A stretch of DNA of 6,748 nucleotides from Eubacteriales bacterium (GCA_028703645.1 JAQVML010000074.1:1-6748); one strand, 5' to 3'; shown: positions 1 to 6,182, counted from the first letter of the stretch. Notes: generated by a model from the letters alone, not told the origin. Made by a program: numbers and translations.

Positions 1-2
1 AG

Positions 3-371
3 AACTCGGTGGAGAGCATCTTCTGCTCGGACGAATTCGAGTTTGAGTGGACGCGCTCAACCGTCGCCAGCTGGGTTCGGCAGAGGTTGACCATTTTGCC
101 CGCCGACCAGTTGAAGAAGATCACGGATCAAGAGATTAATGCGACACCTATGCCGACCGACGTGCCGCGCCCGACGCCGAGACCGACGGAGACACCGTGG
201 CCGACGCCGATGCCGCGCCCGACCGCGTCACCTGCGGTAACCGCGAAGACGGAGCAGCAGCCCGCCGACCCGCTCCTGTTCGTTTTTGCGGGTATACTCG
301 CGCTGGTGATCGCGGGGATCGTCGTCGTGGCGTGGAGGCCTTGGCTGAAGAAGAAAAAGAAACGCAAGTAG
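3..371 (+). CDS. C-terminal part of a membrane-anchored surface protein, 5' end outside window
   Basis: The frame is open to the left edge, so the start is not visible. A GTG at 9 is possible but is probably internal. Numbering from the first visible codon, residues 1-47 are mixed and hydrophilic. Residues 48-77 are a Pro/Thr-rich stalk of P-x-P-T type units, 91-111 are one hydrophobic helix, and the end is R-P-W-L followed by a run of Lys/Arg. By the positive-inside rule the tail is cytoplasmic and the stalk is outside. That topology needs an N-terminal signal peptide, which is absent here, and this supports truncation by the window edge. The stalk presumably holds an extracellular domain away from the membrane. 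I do not recognise the family, and the function of the missing domain is unknown. A hairpin terminator lies 90 bases downstream, so this is the last gene of its transcript. Confidence 0.75.
   Translation, partial: NSVESIFCSDEFEFEWTRSTVASWVRQRLTILPADQLKKITDQEINATPMPTDVPRPTPRPTETPWPTPMPRPTASPAVTAKTEQQPADPLLFVFAGILALVIAGIVVVAWRPWLKKKKKRK
144..233 (+). repeat. Low-complexity Pro/Thr-coding stretch
   Basis: Imperfect short repeats built around CCGACGCCGA-like units encode alternating Pro, Thr and charged residues. The CCGACGCCGA unit appears around 171 and again around 202. This is a protein stalk or linker, not an intergenic repeat. Such tracts vary in length between strains through slippage, but nothing here shows that directly. 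Confidence 0.5.
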
Positions 372-460
372 CGCTCGAAGGTTCCACAATCGTCAGCGGA
401 TGAGAGCATTCAAACAGAAGCAGACCCCAATCCATCCGGAAGGGCTAAAACTGACACTAG

Positions 461-487
461 GCGCGCAAATTATCTGCGCGCTTTTCT
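461..487 (+). terminator. Rho-independent terminator of the left-edge gene
   Basis: The arm GCGCGCA (461-467) pairs perfectly with TGCGCGC (475-481) across the 7-base loop AATTATC. A TTTTCT tract follows at once. It ends two bases before the -35 box of the next operon, so termination and initiation are packed tightly together. Confidence 0.85.
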
Positions 488-488
488 A

Positions 489-516
489 TTGACAAACATC
501 AATGCGATGTTATAAT
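489..516 (+). promoter_or_regulatory. Sigma-A type promoter of the tetR-ABC operon
   Basis: A consensus -35 box TTGACA (489-494) and a consensus -10 box TATAAT (511-516) are separated by 16 bases. The start of transcription is expected near 523, giving an AT-rich leader of about 40 bases before the repressor gene. Two inverted repeats overlap the promoter. A promoter this close to consensus would be strong when free, which fits control by repression. Confidence 0.88.
495..511 (+). promoter_or_regulatory. Candidate repressor operator in the promoter spacer
   Basis: AACATC (495-500) and GATGTT (506-511) form a perfect 6+6 inverted repeat with a 5-base centre. It fills the spacer between the -35 and -10 boxes. 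Palindromes of about 15-17 bp in this position are typical TetR-family operators. Binding here would block RNA polymerase. The assignment to the adjacent regulator is inferred from position. Confidence 0.6.
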
Positions 517-544
517 GACCATAAAATATAATATAGTCATTATA
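511..544 (+). promoter_or_regulatory. Long palindrome over the -10 box and transcription start, candidate operator
   Basis: TATAATGAC (511-519) is exactly inverted as GTCATTATA (536-544). After one mismatch, three further inner pairs follow (ATA 521-523 with TAT 532-534). The left arm contains the -10 box itself. TATAGTCA at 532-539 recurs directly at 541-548, giving a third half-site. This may be a second operator for the TetR-type protein, or a site for two dimers. It is very AT-rich, so part of the symmetry could be compositional, but a 9-base perfect arm at this place is unlikely to be chance. Confidence 0.6.
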
Positions 545-564
545 GTCAAAACGGAGCTGGTTAC

Positions 565-1161
565 ATGCCTAAGACATTCTCGGAGAGCGAGCGCGCCTAT
601 ATTCAAGAGCGGTTAAAGACAGAGGCTAAGAAATGCCTTGCGACATATGGCATTCGAAAAACGACGATCGACGAGCTGGTCAAGCGCGTCAATATCCCCA
701 AGGGTACATTCTATCTGTTTTACGAATCCAAAGAGCGCCTGCTGTTTGAGGTAATCATGGAGTTCGACGCGGAGGCGCAAAGCCAGATGCTGCAAGAGGT
801 TTCCTCTCTGCCGGGCGGACCGGACGCGGAATCCTTTACGGACATCATCCTGCGGTTTTATCAGAAGCTGGACGAATCGTTTTTGCCGCGGCTGATGCAG
901 AACGGCGAGCTGGAATATTTTATGAGAACGGTGCCGCCGGAGCTTTCGCGCCAACATGCAGAGCGGGACAAGGAAGCGATGAGCCGCATGTTTGCCGCGT
1001 TTCCAAACATGAAGCAGGAGCGCGTCGCGGCGTTTAGCGCGGCGTTTCGGGGGGTGTTTCTCACCATGCTGCTCAAGGATGAGATCGGCGCGGAGGCGTA
1101 TGATGACGCGCTGCGGATCATGATTCGCGGGATCGCGCTGCAAATGATGGAAGCGCGCTGA
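565..1161 (+). CDS. TetR/AcrR-family transcriptional repressor
   Basis: This is a 198-residue protein of usual length for the family. The N-terminal DNA-binding domain spans about residues 14-62. Its helix-turn-helix runs from T33-T34-I35-D36-E37-L38 to the recognition helix P45-K46-G47-T48-F49-Y50-L51-F52-Y53, followed by the conserved S55-K56-E57-x-L59 that closes the domain. The rest is predicted helical and should form the ligand-binding and dimerisation domain, which is too diverse to name the inducer. The ATG has the site CGGAG 8 bases upstream. It is the first gene of the operon, transcribed from the 489-516 promoter and followed after 46 bases by the ABC ATPase. It therefore probably represses its own operon through the palindromes at 495-544 and releases on binding a compound, possibly one exported by the transporter. 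The family call is firm; the target and ligand are inferred. Confidence 0.92.
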   Translation: MPKTFSESERAYIQERLKTEAKKCLATYGIRKTTIDELVKRVNIPKGTFYLFYESKERLLFEVIMEFDAEAQSQMLQEVSSLPGGPDAESFTDIILRFYQKLDESFLPRLMQNGELEYFMRTVPPELSRQHAERDKEAMSRMFAAFPNMKQERVAAFSAAFRGVFLTMLLKDEIGAEAYDDALRIMIRGIALQMMEAR

Positions 1162-1207
1162 GTGATAGCGAAACAACAATCAAATGGAACAGGGGGAGAA
1201 GCCAAAC

Positions 1208-2098
1208 ATGGGGTATGCAATTGAAACCAAGAAACTGACCAAGTATTACGGAAAAGCGCGCGGAATTGTGGATGTGGATCTCGCGGTGGAAGAGGGCGAA
1301 ATCTTCGGATTCATCGGCCCGAACGGCGCGGGCAAATCCACCACGATTCGCACGTTGCTGGGGCTGATTAAAAAATCCGGCGGGTTCGCCACGATCTTCG
1401 GCATGGACTGCGAAAAGGACAAGGTGAAGATCCTCTCCGAGGTCGGGTACCTGCCCGGCGAAGTGTTTTATTACGACAACATGCGGGCAATCGACCTGTT
1501 GCGCTATTCCGCAAGCTTCTATAAAAAGGACTGTGCAAAGCGCATTGTCGAGCTTGCGGACGCACTCTCGCTGGATCTGAACAAAAAGATTGAGGACATG
1601 AGCCTCGGCAACAAGAAAAAGGTCGGCATCGTACAGGGACTATTACATTCTCCGCGTTTGATCATACTCGACGAGCCGACAAGCGGACTCGATCCCCTGA
1701 TGCAGCGGACGTTTTTTGAGCTGATTCAGCGCGAAAACGAGCGCGGCGCAACCGTGCTGTTCTCCTCGCATATTCTGGGCGAGGTGCAGCGCATCTGTAA
1801 CCGCGTTGCAATCATCAAAGAAGGGCGCATTGTCGATTTGCGCAGCATCGGCGACCTGCGTAAGAATTCCTATAAAAAGGTGAGCTTTACGAGCGCAAGC
1901 CCCATAGAGAGCTTCTCGCTTGCGGGTGCTGCGCAGGTTGCGCAGGATGGCGTGCAGACAAGCTTTCTCTACAGCGGCGAGATCAACGCGCTATTGCAGG
2001 CGCTCGCGGGCATGCCGCTCGTCAATGCGGACATCAGCGAGCCGGAGCTGGAAGAAATCTTTCTGCACTACTATGAGGACGGGGAGACGGAACAATGA
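1208..2098 (+). CDS. ABC-2 type exporter, ATP-binding subunit
   Basis: The 296-residue cytoplasmic ATPase powers the two permeases that follow. Visible motifs are Walker A G-P-N-G-A-G-K-S-T (37-45), ABC signature S-L-G-N-K-K-K (132-138), Walker B and catalytic Glu L-I-I-L-D-E (151-156), D-loop S-G-L-D (159-162) and switch His188. The Q-loop position reads Y81-L82-P83-G84-E85 with no Gln. The signature departs from LSGGQ. Both are common in the drug and bacteriocin exporter branch related to BcrA/CcmA. Residues from about 220 form the accessory C-terminal region. I chose ATG 1208 because AGGGGGAG (1191-1198) lies 9 bases upstream. A start at 1184 would put that site inside the coding sequence. 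The stop is 49 bases before the first permease. The substrate is unknown; efflux of a drug, peptide or lipid is plausible from the TetR pairing. Confidence 0.92.
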   Translation: MGYAIETKKLTKYYGKARGIVDVDLAVEEGEIFGFIGPNGAGKSTTIRTLLGLIKKSGGFATIFGMDCEKDKVKILSEVGYLPGEVFYYDNMRAIDLLRYSASFYKKDCAKRIVELADALSLDLNKKIEDMSLGNKKKVGIVQGLLHSPRLIILDEPTSGLDPLMQRTFFELIQRENERGATVLFSSHILGEVQRICNRVAIIKEGRIVDLRSIGDLRKNSYKKVSFTSASPIESFSLAGAAQVAQDGVQTSFLYSGEINALLQALAGMPLVNADISEPELEEIFLHYYEDGETEQ

Positions 2099-2147
2099 AC
2101 GCTTTCCGATCAAACGGTCTTTGTAGCGAGGATAGGAGGGAAGTGCG

Positions 2148-2948
2148 ATGAATGTATTTCGGTTTGAGCTGCGTCGCACCTGGGTTGGCGTCGCGGTATG
2201 GACGCTCGTCATGACTGGCCTTCTCGCCGGGTTGATCACGGGCGCGTTGCCTGCCTTTCTGGAAAGTCGAGCGGGCGTTGAAAGCATGCTTGCGAATTTT
2301 CCGCCTGCGTTTGCCGCGGCGTTTGGAATGCAGATGGACAACCTCTTCAGCTTTGGCGGACTCTATTCGTTCGGTTTTCTATATTTTTCGATCTTCGGCA
2401 CGATCATGGCCTCCGGCTTGGGACTCAATCTCTTCTCCCGTGAAAAGCGCGAAAAATGCATGGATTTCCTGTTGACCAAGCCGCGTGCGCGAGGTCGTCT
2501 CTTTTCTGAGAAACTGCTGGCGGCGCTGACGCTGCTCGTTGTTTCAAATGCTCTTTTCATCATCGAATCGCTTGCGCTCTATCGTGCGTATGCGCCCGCG
2601 CCGCTGTTGATCGGGCACGCGTTGCTGGCGGCATCCTCGCTGTTGCTGACCGAGCTGTTGTTTCTCTCAATCGGTGCTGTGATCGCGGTGTTGGCGCGAA
2701 AGATTCGCTCCGTCTCCGGCTTGGCGACGGCGATCGGCTTTGCGGGATTTCTGCTTAGCGCGCTGCATAGCTTGCTGGAGGAGGAAAGCCTTCGCTACAT
2801 CACGCCGTTTCAGTATTACGACACCGCGAAAGCGTTTTTTAACGGCGCGTTTGAGGCGAAATATGCGCTTATCGGCGTGGCGCTCACGCTTGGATTGATG
2901 GCAGCCGCATATGCCCGCTACACCCGCGTGGATATTCCGGCGCTATAA
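2148..2948 (+). CDS. ABC-2 type transporter permease, first subunit
   Basis: The 266-residue polytopic membrane protein has about six hydrophobic segments, near residues 13-37, 72-96, 122-144, 155-181, 187-206 and 238-257. The loop after segment 2 carries the pattern S-R-E-K-R-E-K-C-M-D-F-L-L-T-K-P-R-A-R (about 97-115). This resembles the cytoplasmic loop typical of this permease group, thought to contact the ATPase. The C-terminus R-x-D-I-P-A-L is also family-like. AGGAGG (2134-2139) lies 8 bases before the ATG. The second permease, starting 13 bases after the stop, has the same layout and shares the T-K-P-R-x-R motif, so the two probably pair as a heterodimeric pore with two copies of the ATPase. 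The family is clear; the substrate is not. Confidence 0.88.
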   Translation: MNVFRFELRRTWVGVAVWTLVMTGLLAGLITGALPAFLESRAGVESMLANFPPAFAAAFGMQMDNLFSFGGLYSFGFLYFSIFGTIMASGLGLNLFSREKREKCMDFLLTKPRARGRLFSEKLLAALTLLVVSNALFIIESLALYRAYAPAPLLIGHALLAASSLLLTELLFLSIGAVIAVLARKIRSVSGLATAIGFAGFLLSALHSLLEEESLRYITPFQYYDTAKAFFNGAFEAKYALIGVALTLGLMAAAYARYTRVDIPAL

Positions 2949-2961
2949 GGGGGAGACGAAT

Positions 2962-3759
2962 ATGAATCTCTTTCGCAAGGAACTGAAATCGGGGCTGAAG
3001 CCCTTCCTTTTCTGGACGCTTGGCCTGTTTGTGTTCATCATCGCGGGGATTTTGAAATCCAGCGCGGCGATGGCGGACGGGCAGTTTATGACGGAGCTGA
3101 TCAACAAATTTCCGCGCATCGTTGTGGTTGCGATGGGTATGGCGAACATTGACATTTCGCAGTTTGCGGGGTTTTACGCGGTGCTGATGCAGTATGTCTT
3201 CGTGCTTGCTGCGGTGTATGCGGCCTATCTTGGCAGCAACGCGGTTTCGCGCGAGAGTGTGGATAAAACCTATGAGTTTCTGTTTACCAAGCCGAGATCG
3301 CGCTCGTACATTCTCGCGCGAAAGCTGCTGGCGGCGCTGGTCTATTTCACGCTCTACGCCTGCCTGAATCTGCTGTTTTCGGTGCTGGCCGTGCGGCAAC
3401 TCGCGCTTGATGTGGATTATCTATGGCTGTATCTGCGTTTCTCCGTTGCAATGTGGGCGGTGGGACTTGTGTTTTTCTCGATTGCGGCGATGTTCGCCGC
3501 GAGCATGCGCGTTTCGGAAAGAGGCGCGCGGGCGGGGAATCTTACCGTGTTGGCCACCTATGCGCTCGCGGTGGTTTACGATCTTTTTGAGAAGCCCGGC
3601 GCGATTCGACTCTTGACCCCGTTTCGGTATTTTCTGAATACGGAAGTGTTGGATTCCGTAGTGCAGCCGCTGTATCTGGTATTGTGCGTCGCGCTTGCGA
3701 TTGCGTTTCTGCTCATCGCGTTTATTCGCTTTGAAAAGCGCGATTTGGGTGCGGTGTAG
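2962..3759 (+). CDS. ABC-2 type transporter permease, second subunit
   Basis: The 265-residue membrane protein is nearly the same length as the preceding permease and has the same arrangement: M-N-x-F-R at the N-terminus, an early helix, a helix pair, a loop with D-K-T-Y-E-F-L-F-T-K-P-R-S-R followed by K-L-L-A-A-L, then more helices and an end R-F-E-K-R-D-L-G-A-V. About six membrane segments are expected. I start it at ATG 2962 because AGGGGGAG (2948-2955) sits 6 bases upstream, right on the stop of the first permease. An upstream in-frame ATG at 2911 would overlap that gene by 38 bases and has no such site. The tight spacing predicts coupled translation and balanced amounts of the two subunits. 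It is the last clear gene of the operon. The two permeases look like products of an old duplication. Confidence 0.88.
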   Translation: MNLFRKELKSGLKPFLFWTLGLFVFIIAGILKSSAAMADGQFMTELINKFPRIVVVAMGMANIDISQFAGFYAVLMQYVFVLAAVYAAYLGSNAVSRESVDKTYEFLFTKPRSRSYILARKLLAALVYFTLYACLNLLFSVLAVRQLALDVDYLWLYLRFSVAMWAVGLVFFSIAAMFAASMRVSERGARAGNLTVLATYALAVVYDLFEKPGAIRLLTPFRYFLNTEVLDSVVQPLYLVLCVALAIAFLLIAFIRFEKRDLGAV

Positions 3760-3772
3760 GGGGCAGATGAGC

Positions 3773-3795
3773 AACAGAATGTGGGATTCTGTTTT
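3773..3795 (+). terminator. Weak hairpin after the ABC operon
   Basis: AACAGAAT (3773-3780) pairs perfectly with ATTCTGTT (3786-3793) across the loop GTGGG. The T-rich stretch is short (TTTT at 3792-3795, partly inside the stem). The stem is AT-rich, so termination would be inefficient and some readthrough into the next gene is possible. It starts 14 bases after the second permease stop, the expected place for a terminator. Confidence 0.5.
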
Positions 3796-3877
3796 GATCA
3801 TGCAGCAGGACGAGACCGGCTTCTGATCCGCTTAGAAGTGACAAAACGGAAAAATCTTTTCAAATCTTCGGTAAATC

Positions 3878-3911
3878 CGCCCGTGAAGCGCAGATTATTG
3901 CTTTGCGGGCG
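3878..3911 (+). other. Long stem-loop in the gap before the MscS gene
   Basis: CGCCCG (3878-3883) is inverted as CGGGCG (3906-3911). The stem continues inward through two G-T wobbles, A-A-G-C with G-C-T-T, and one more wobble, to about 13 pairs with an 8-base loop (3891-3898). A TTTT run comes only 5 bases after the stem. It could be a back-up terminator for the ABC operon or a leader structure. Its right arm overlaps the candidate -35 box of the mscS promoter, so it need not be part of the mscS mRNA. Confidence 0.45.
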
Positions 3912-3930
3912 ATTGCTTTTATGGTAACAT
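3903..3930 (+). promoter_or_regulatory. Candidate promoter of the MscS-type channel gene
   Basis: An extended -10 element TG-G-TAACAT (TG at 3922-3923, TAACAT at 3925-3930) lies 16 bases after a weak -35 match TTGCGG (3903-3908). Transcription would begin about 45 bases before the ATG. The -10 element is a fair match and the -35 is poor, so this is a moderate call. Confidence 0.4.
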
Positions 3931-3958
3931 GATGCGAATTCATCCGTCGGTTGGGCGG

Positions 3959-3965
3959 AAGGAGG
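3959..3965 (+). promoter_or_regulatory. Strong ribosome binding site at unusual distance from the mscS start
   Basis: AAGGAGG matches the anti-Shine-Dalgarno sequence fully but lies 15 bases before ATG 3981, longer than the usual 5-10. An in-frame TGA at 3969-3971 excludes any earlier start except a non-standard ATA at 3975. The ATG is therefore the likely start and translation may be less efficient than the site suggests. Confidence 0.6.
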
Positions 3966-3980
3966 AATTGATTCATAGCC

Positions 3981-5042
3981 ATGGATTTCTTGGATAAAGT
4001 CTATTGGAACAATACCGTTTTGGGCTACATCGTCTTTCTCGGTGTTCTGCTGTTTGGCGCAATCCTGATCTTTTTTCTCGGCAGGACGGCGCTTCGGCGT
4101 ATTGCGTCGTATACCGAAAGTACGCAGTCGCCCTATGGTGAACTCGTGCGCGCGGGGGTAAAGCATTATCTTCTTCCAGTGGCGTATTTTACGCTGTTCT
4201 ATTACTGCACGCGTACGCTCAAGCTAAACTCGCATCTCAACACCATTGTGGGCACGCTCTCCACGTTGTTCGCCATCGCCATGGCGTCGATGTTTCTCTC
4301 TTCGCTTGCGGCGCTGTTCCTCTCCAAACTCGGCAAAGGCAAGCTGGACAGCAATTCTCTTGCGATGCGGTGGCTGATTCGCATCGTCAAAGGCATCATT
4401 TGGGGAATCGCACTGATTCTGTTTCTCGACAACATCGGGGTAAAGATTACTTCTTTGGTAGCGGGGCTTGGCATCGGCGGCGTCGCGCTCGCGTTTGCCG
4501 CGCAAAACGTATTGACGGATATCTTCTGCTTTTTTACGATCTTCTTTGATAAACCGTTTGAAATCGGGGATTTTATCATCTCCGGCGATCAAATGGGAAC
4601 CGTTGAGCATATCGGCCTCAAGACCACTCGTCTGCGTGCGCTCGGCGGCGAGCAACTCGTCGTCTCCAACACGGATTTAACGGGCTCGCGCATTCGAAAC
4701 TACAAGACCATGCAGCAGCGCAGGGTTCTCTTTTCGCTTGGGGTCACGTATGACACGCCAAACGAGAAGCTCAAGCAGATTCCGCAGGTGATTCAAACAA
4801 TCATCGAGGAGACGGAGGATGCGACGTTTGCGCGCACGCATTTTGCGTCATTCGGCAGCTACAGCCTGAATTTTGAGGTGGTCTATTACGTGCTCACTTC
4901 GGATTACGATTGCTATATGGACATCAATCAGCACGTCAACCTCGCGATCAAGGAAGCGTTTGAACGCCTCGGTATCGACTTCGCGTTTCCGACGTCGGTC
5001 GTGCAGGTGCAGCAGGGATCGTCGCTCGATCTTCAGAAATAA
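3981..5042 (+). CDS. MscS-family small-conductance mechanosensitive ion channel
   Basis: This 353-residue inner-membrane channel would open under membrane tension and release solutes during osmotic downshock. About five membrane segments are visible (near 13-34, 62-80, 86-115, 132-150 and 157-189), two more than the three of E. coli MscS. The last is the pore helix, rich in Gly and Ala (A161, G162, G164, G166, G167, A169, A171, A173, A174) and followed by Q175-N176. After it comes the family hallmark D-K-P-F-E-I-G-D-F-I (190-199), which leads into the beta domain with V-x-N-T-D (about 229-233) and an alpha/beta C-terminal domain. Aligned from memory, a pore-helix Gly of E. coli MscS (G121) falls on F184. 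A G/T-D-I-F-type sequence there occurs in a known MscS subgroup. The gene appears to be monocistronic, with its own candidate promoter and a strong terminator. Confidence 0.93.
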   Translation: MDFLDKVYWNNTVLGYIVFLGVLLFGAILIFFLGRTALRRIASYTESTQSPYGELVRAGVKHYLLPVAYFTLFYYCTRTLKLNSHLNTIVGTLSTLFAIAMASMFLSSLAALFLSKLGKGKLDSNSLAMRWLIRIVKGIIWGIALILFLDNIGVKITSLVAGLGIGGVALAFAAQNVLTDIFCFFTIFFDKPFEIGDFIISGDQMGTVEHIGLKTTRLRALGGEQLVVSNTDLTGSRIRNYKTMQQRRVLFSLGVTYDTPNEKLKQIPQVIQTIIEETEDATFARTHFASFGSYSLNFEVVYYVLTSDYDCYMDINQHVNLAIKEAFERLGIDFAFPTSVVQVQQGSSLDLQK

Positions 5043-5064
5043 ATCGAATCAAGGCATTTGCATG

Positions 5065-5092
5065 CGGGACGAGGAATTCGTCCCGTTTTTTT
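5065..5092 (+). terminator. Strong Rho-independent terminator after the MscS gene
   Basis: CGGGACGA (5065-5072) pairs perfectly with TCGTCCCG (5078-5085) across the loop GGAAT. Seven T residues (5086-5092) follow. The last two of these are part of the stop codon of the convergent rsgA gene. On the minus strand the stem is followed by CATGCAAAT rather than a U-tract, so it should act well only for the plus-strand transcript. Confidence 0.93.
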
Positions 5093-6182
5093 AGTCCTCT
5101 AAATACGTTCCGCGCTTGCCGCCGGATTTTTGAATCGACTTGCTGAATTTCGCAATCTCCGTAAAGCGCAGTTGCTTTTGCTTTAGATACCCGGCCTGAT
5201 CGCCCGCGAAACGGGACTCCCGCTGGAGCTTTTGATAGCTCTCGAACCGCGCGCGGGGCAGTTCGCCGGAGGAGATTGCTGCCTGCACTGCGCAGCCGGG
5301 CTCGCGCTCATGCCGACAATCCGAAAAACGGCAGAGCGGAAAATACGCCTCCACATCCGCAAACGACTCGCTGAGCCCCGCGGTGGCATCCAGCATGCCG
5401 AGTTCGCGCATACCCGGGGTGTCGATGATCATCACGCCGCTGTTGAGCCGGATGAGCTGGCGGTGTGTGGTCGTGTGCCGCCCTTTGCTGTCATCCTCAC
5501 GGATGGCGTTGACCGCCATGATCTCGCTGTCCGCGAGCGCGTTGACAAAGCTGGATTTTCCCACGCCGGAGCTGCCAAGCAGCACGATCGTTCTGCCGGG
5601 TTTTAGATAATCGCTCAGCGCGTCGAAGCCGTCGCCTGTTTTCGCACTGACCGCGAACACGTCGACCCCGGCGGAAACGCGCCGGATTTCGTCCATCTGC
5701 GCGGTGCAGTCGTCTACCAAATCCGACTTGGTCAGCACCACGACCGGAACCGCGCCGGACTGCCAAGCGAGCGTGAGATATCGCTCCAATCGCCGGGGGT
5801 TCAGGTCGTGGTTGAGAGACTGCATGATGAACACGCTGTCGAAGTTGGCGGCAACGGTCTGATCGCTCTCGCCCAGCGTCGGGTTTTTGCGGGCGAACAG
5901 CGACTTGCGCGGCAGGGTTTGCGTGATGGTGCTGTCGCCCTGCTCGTTATACAGGATCGACACGAAGTCTCCTGTCGTGGGGAATTCTTCCTCGCCGCCG
6001 CCAAAGTAGACGGAGGACTTAAGTCTGCCGTAGCACTCTTGCTCGTCGGTGACGAGCGCATAGCGTTCCTTGTGCACCGCGGTGACGCGGGCGGGAATCT
6101 CCGGCCCCGCGCTTCGTGCCTGCGCCGCCGCGCGCATGGCGGGTAAAAACCCGTAAGCATCCAGCCCCGCCATATTGCTCAT
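5091..6182 (-). CDS. rsgA: Ribosome small subunit-dependent GTPase A
   Basis: The 363-residue cytoplasmic GTPase takes part in late 30S ribosomal subunit maturation. The GTPase motifs appear in the circularly permuted order that defines the family: G4 T-K-S-D (151-154), G5 S-A-K (179-181), G1 G-S-S-G-V-G-K-S (203-210), the G2 region G-R-H-T-T-T-H (234-240) and G3 D-T-P-G (254-257). An OB-fold region precedes them (about 28-95, starting I-P-A-R-V-T). A zinc site C284-x4-C289-x-H291-x5-C297 follows, and then a basic helical tail. All key residues are present. I start at 6182 because GGAGG (6191-6195) lies 8 bases upstream. The frame is open up to 6287, but the extra residues look non-homologous and overlap the upstream gene. 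The start overlaps the preceding ORF by ATGA, so translation is probably coupled. The stop lies in the T-tract of the convergent terminator. Confidence 0.96.
   Translation of the reverse strand: MSNMAGLDAYGFLPAMRAAAQARSAGPEIPARVTAVHKERYALVTDEQECYGRLKSSVYFGGGEEEFPTTGDFVSILYNEQGDSTITQTLPRKSLFARKNPTLGESDQTVAANFDSVFIMQSLNHDLNPRRLERYLTLAWQSGAVPVVVLTKSDLVDDCTAQMDEIRRVSAGVDVFAVSAKTGDGFDALSDYLKPGRTIVLLGSSGVGKSSFVNALADSEIMAVNAIREDDSKGRHTTTHRQLIRLNSGVMIIDTPGMRELGMLDATAGLSESFADVEAYFPLCRFSDCRHEREPGCAVQAAISSGELPRARFESYQKLQRESRFAGDQAGYLKQKQLRFTEIAKFSKSIQKSGGKRGTYLED

Noticed and set aside
372..460. Gap between the left-edge gene and its terminator
   Set aside because: I searched it for a small gene or RNA and found no ORF with a ribosome site and no clear structure other than the terminator that follows.
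1184..1207. Start of the ABC ATPase at ATG 1184
   Set aside because: It has no good ribosome site and would include the purine-rich site that serves ATG 1208. ABC ATPases normally begin close to the K-x-L-T-K-x-Y motif, as 1208 does.
2911..2961. Start of the second permease at ATG 2911, inside the first permease
   Set aside because: The 17 extra residues are an out-of-frame reading of the first permease's end. ATG 2962 has AGGGGGAG 6 bases away and gives an N-terminus like that of the first permease.
2884..3399. Minus-strand ORF of 171 codons opposite the permeases
   Set aside because: It is rich in Arg, His and Gln, as expected for the reverse of a hydrophobic membrane gene, and has no start signals.
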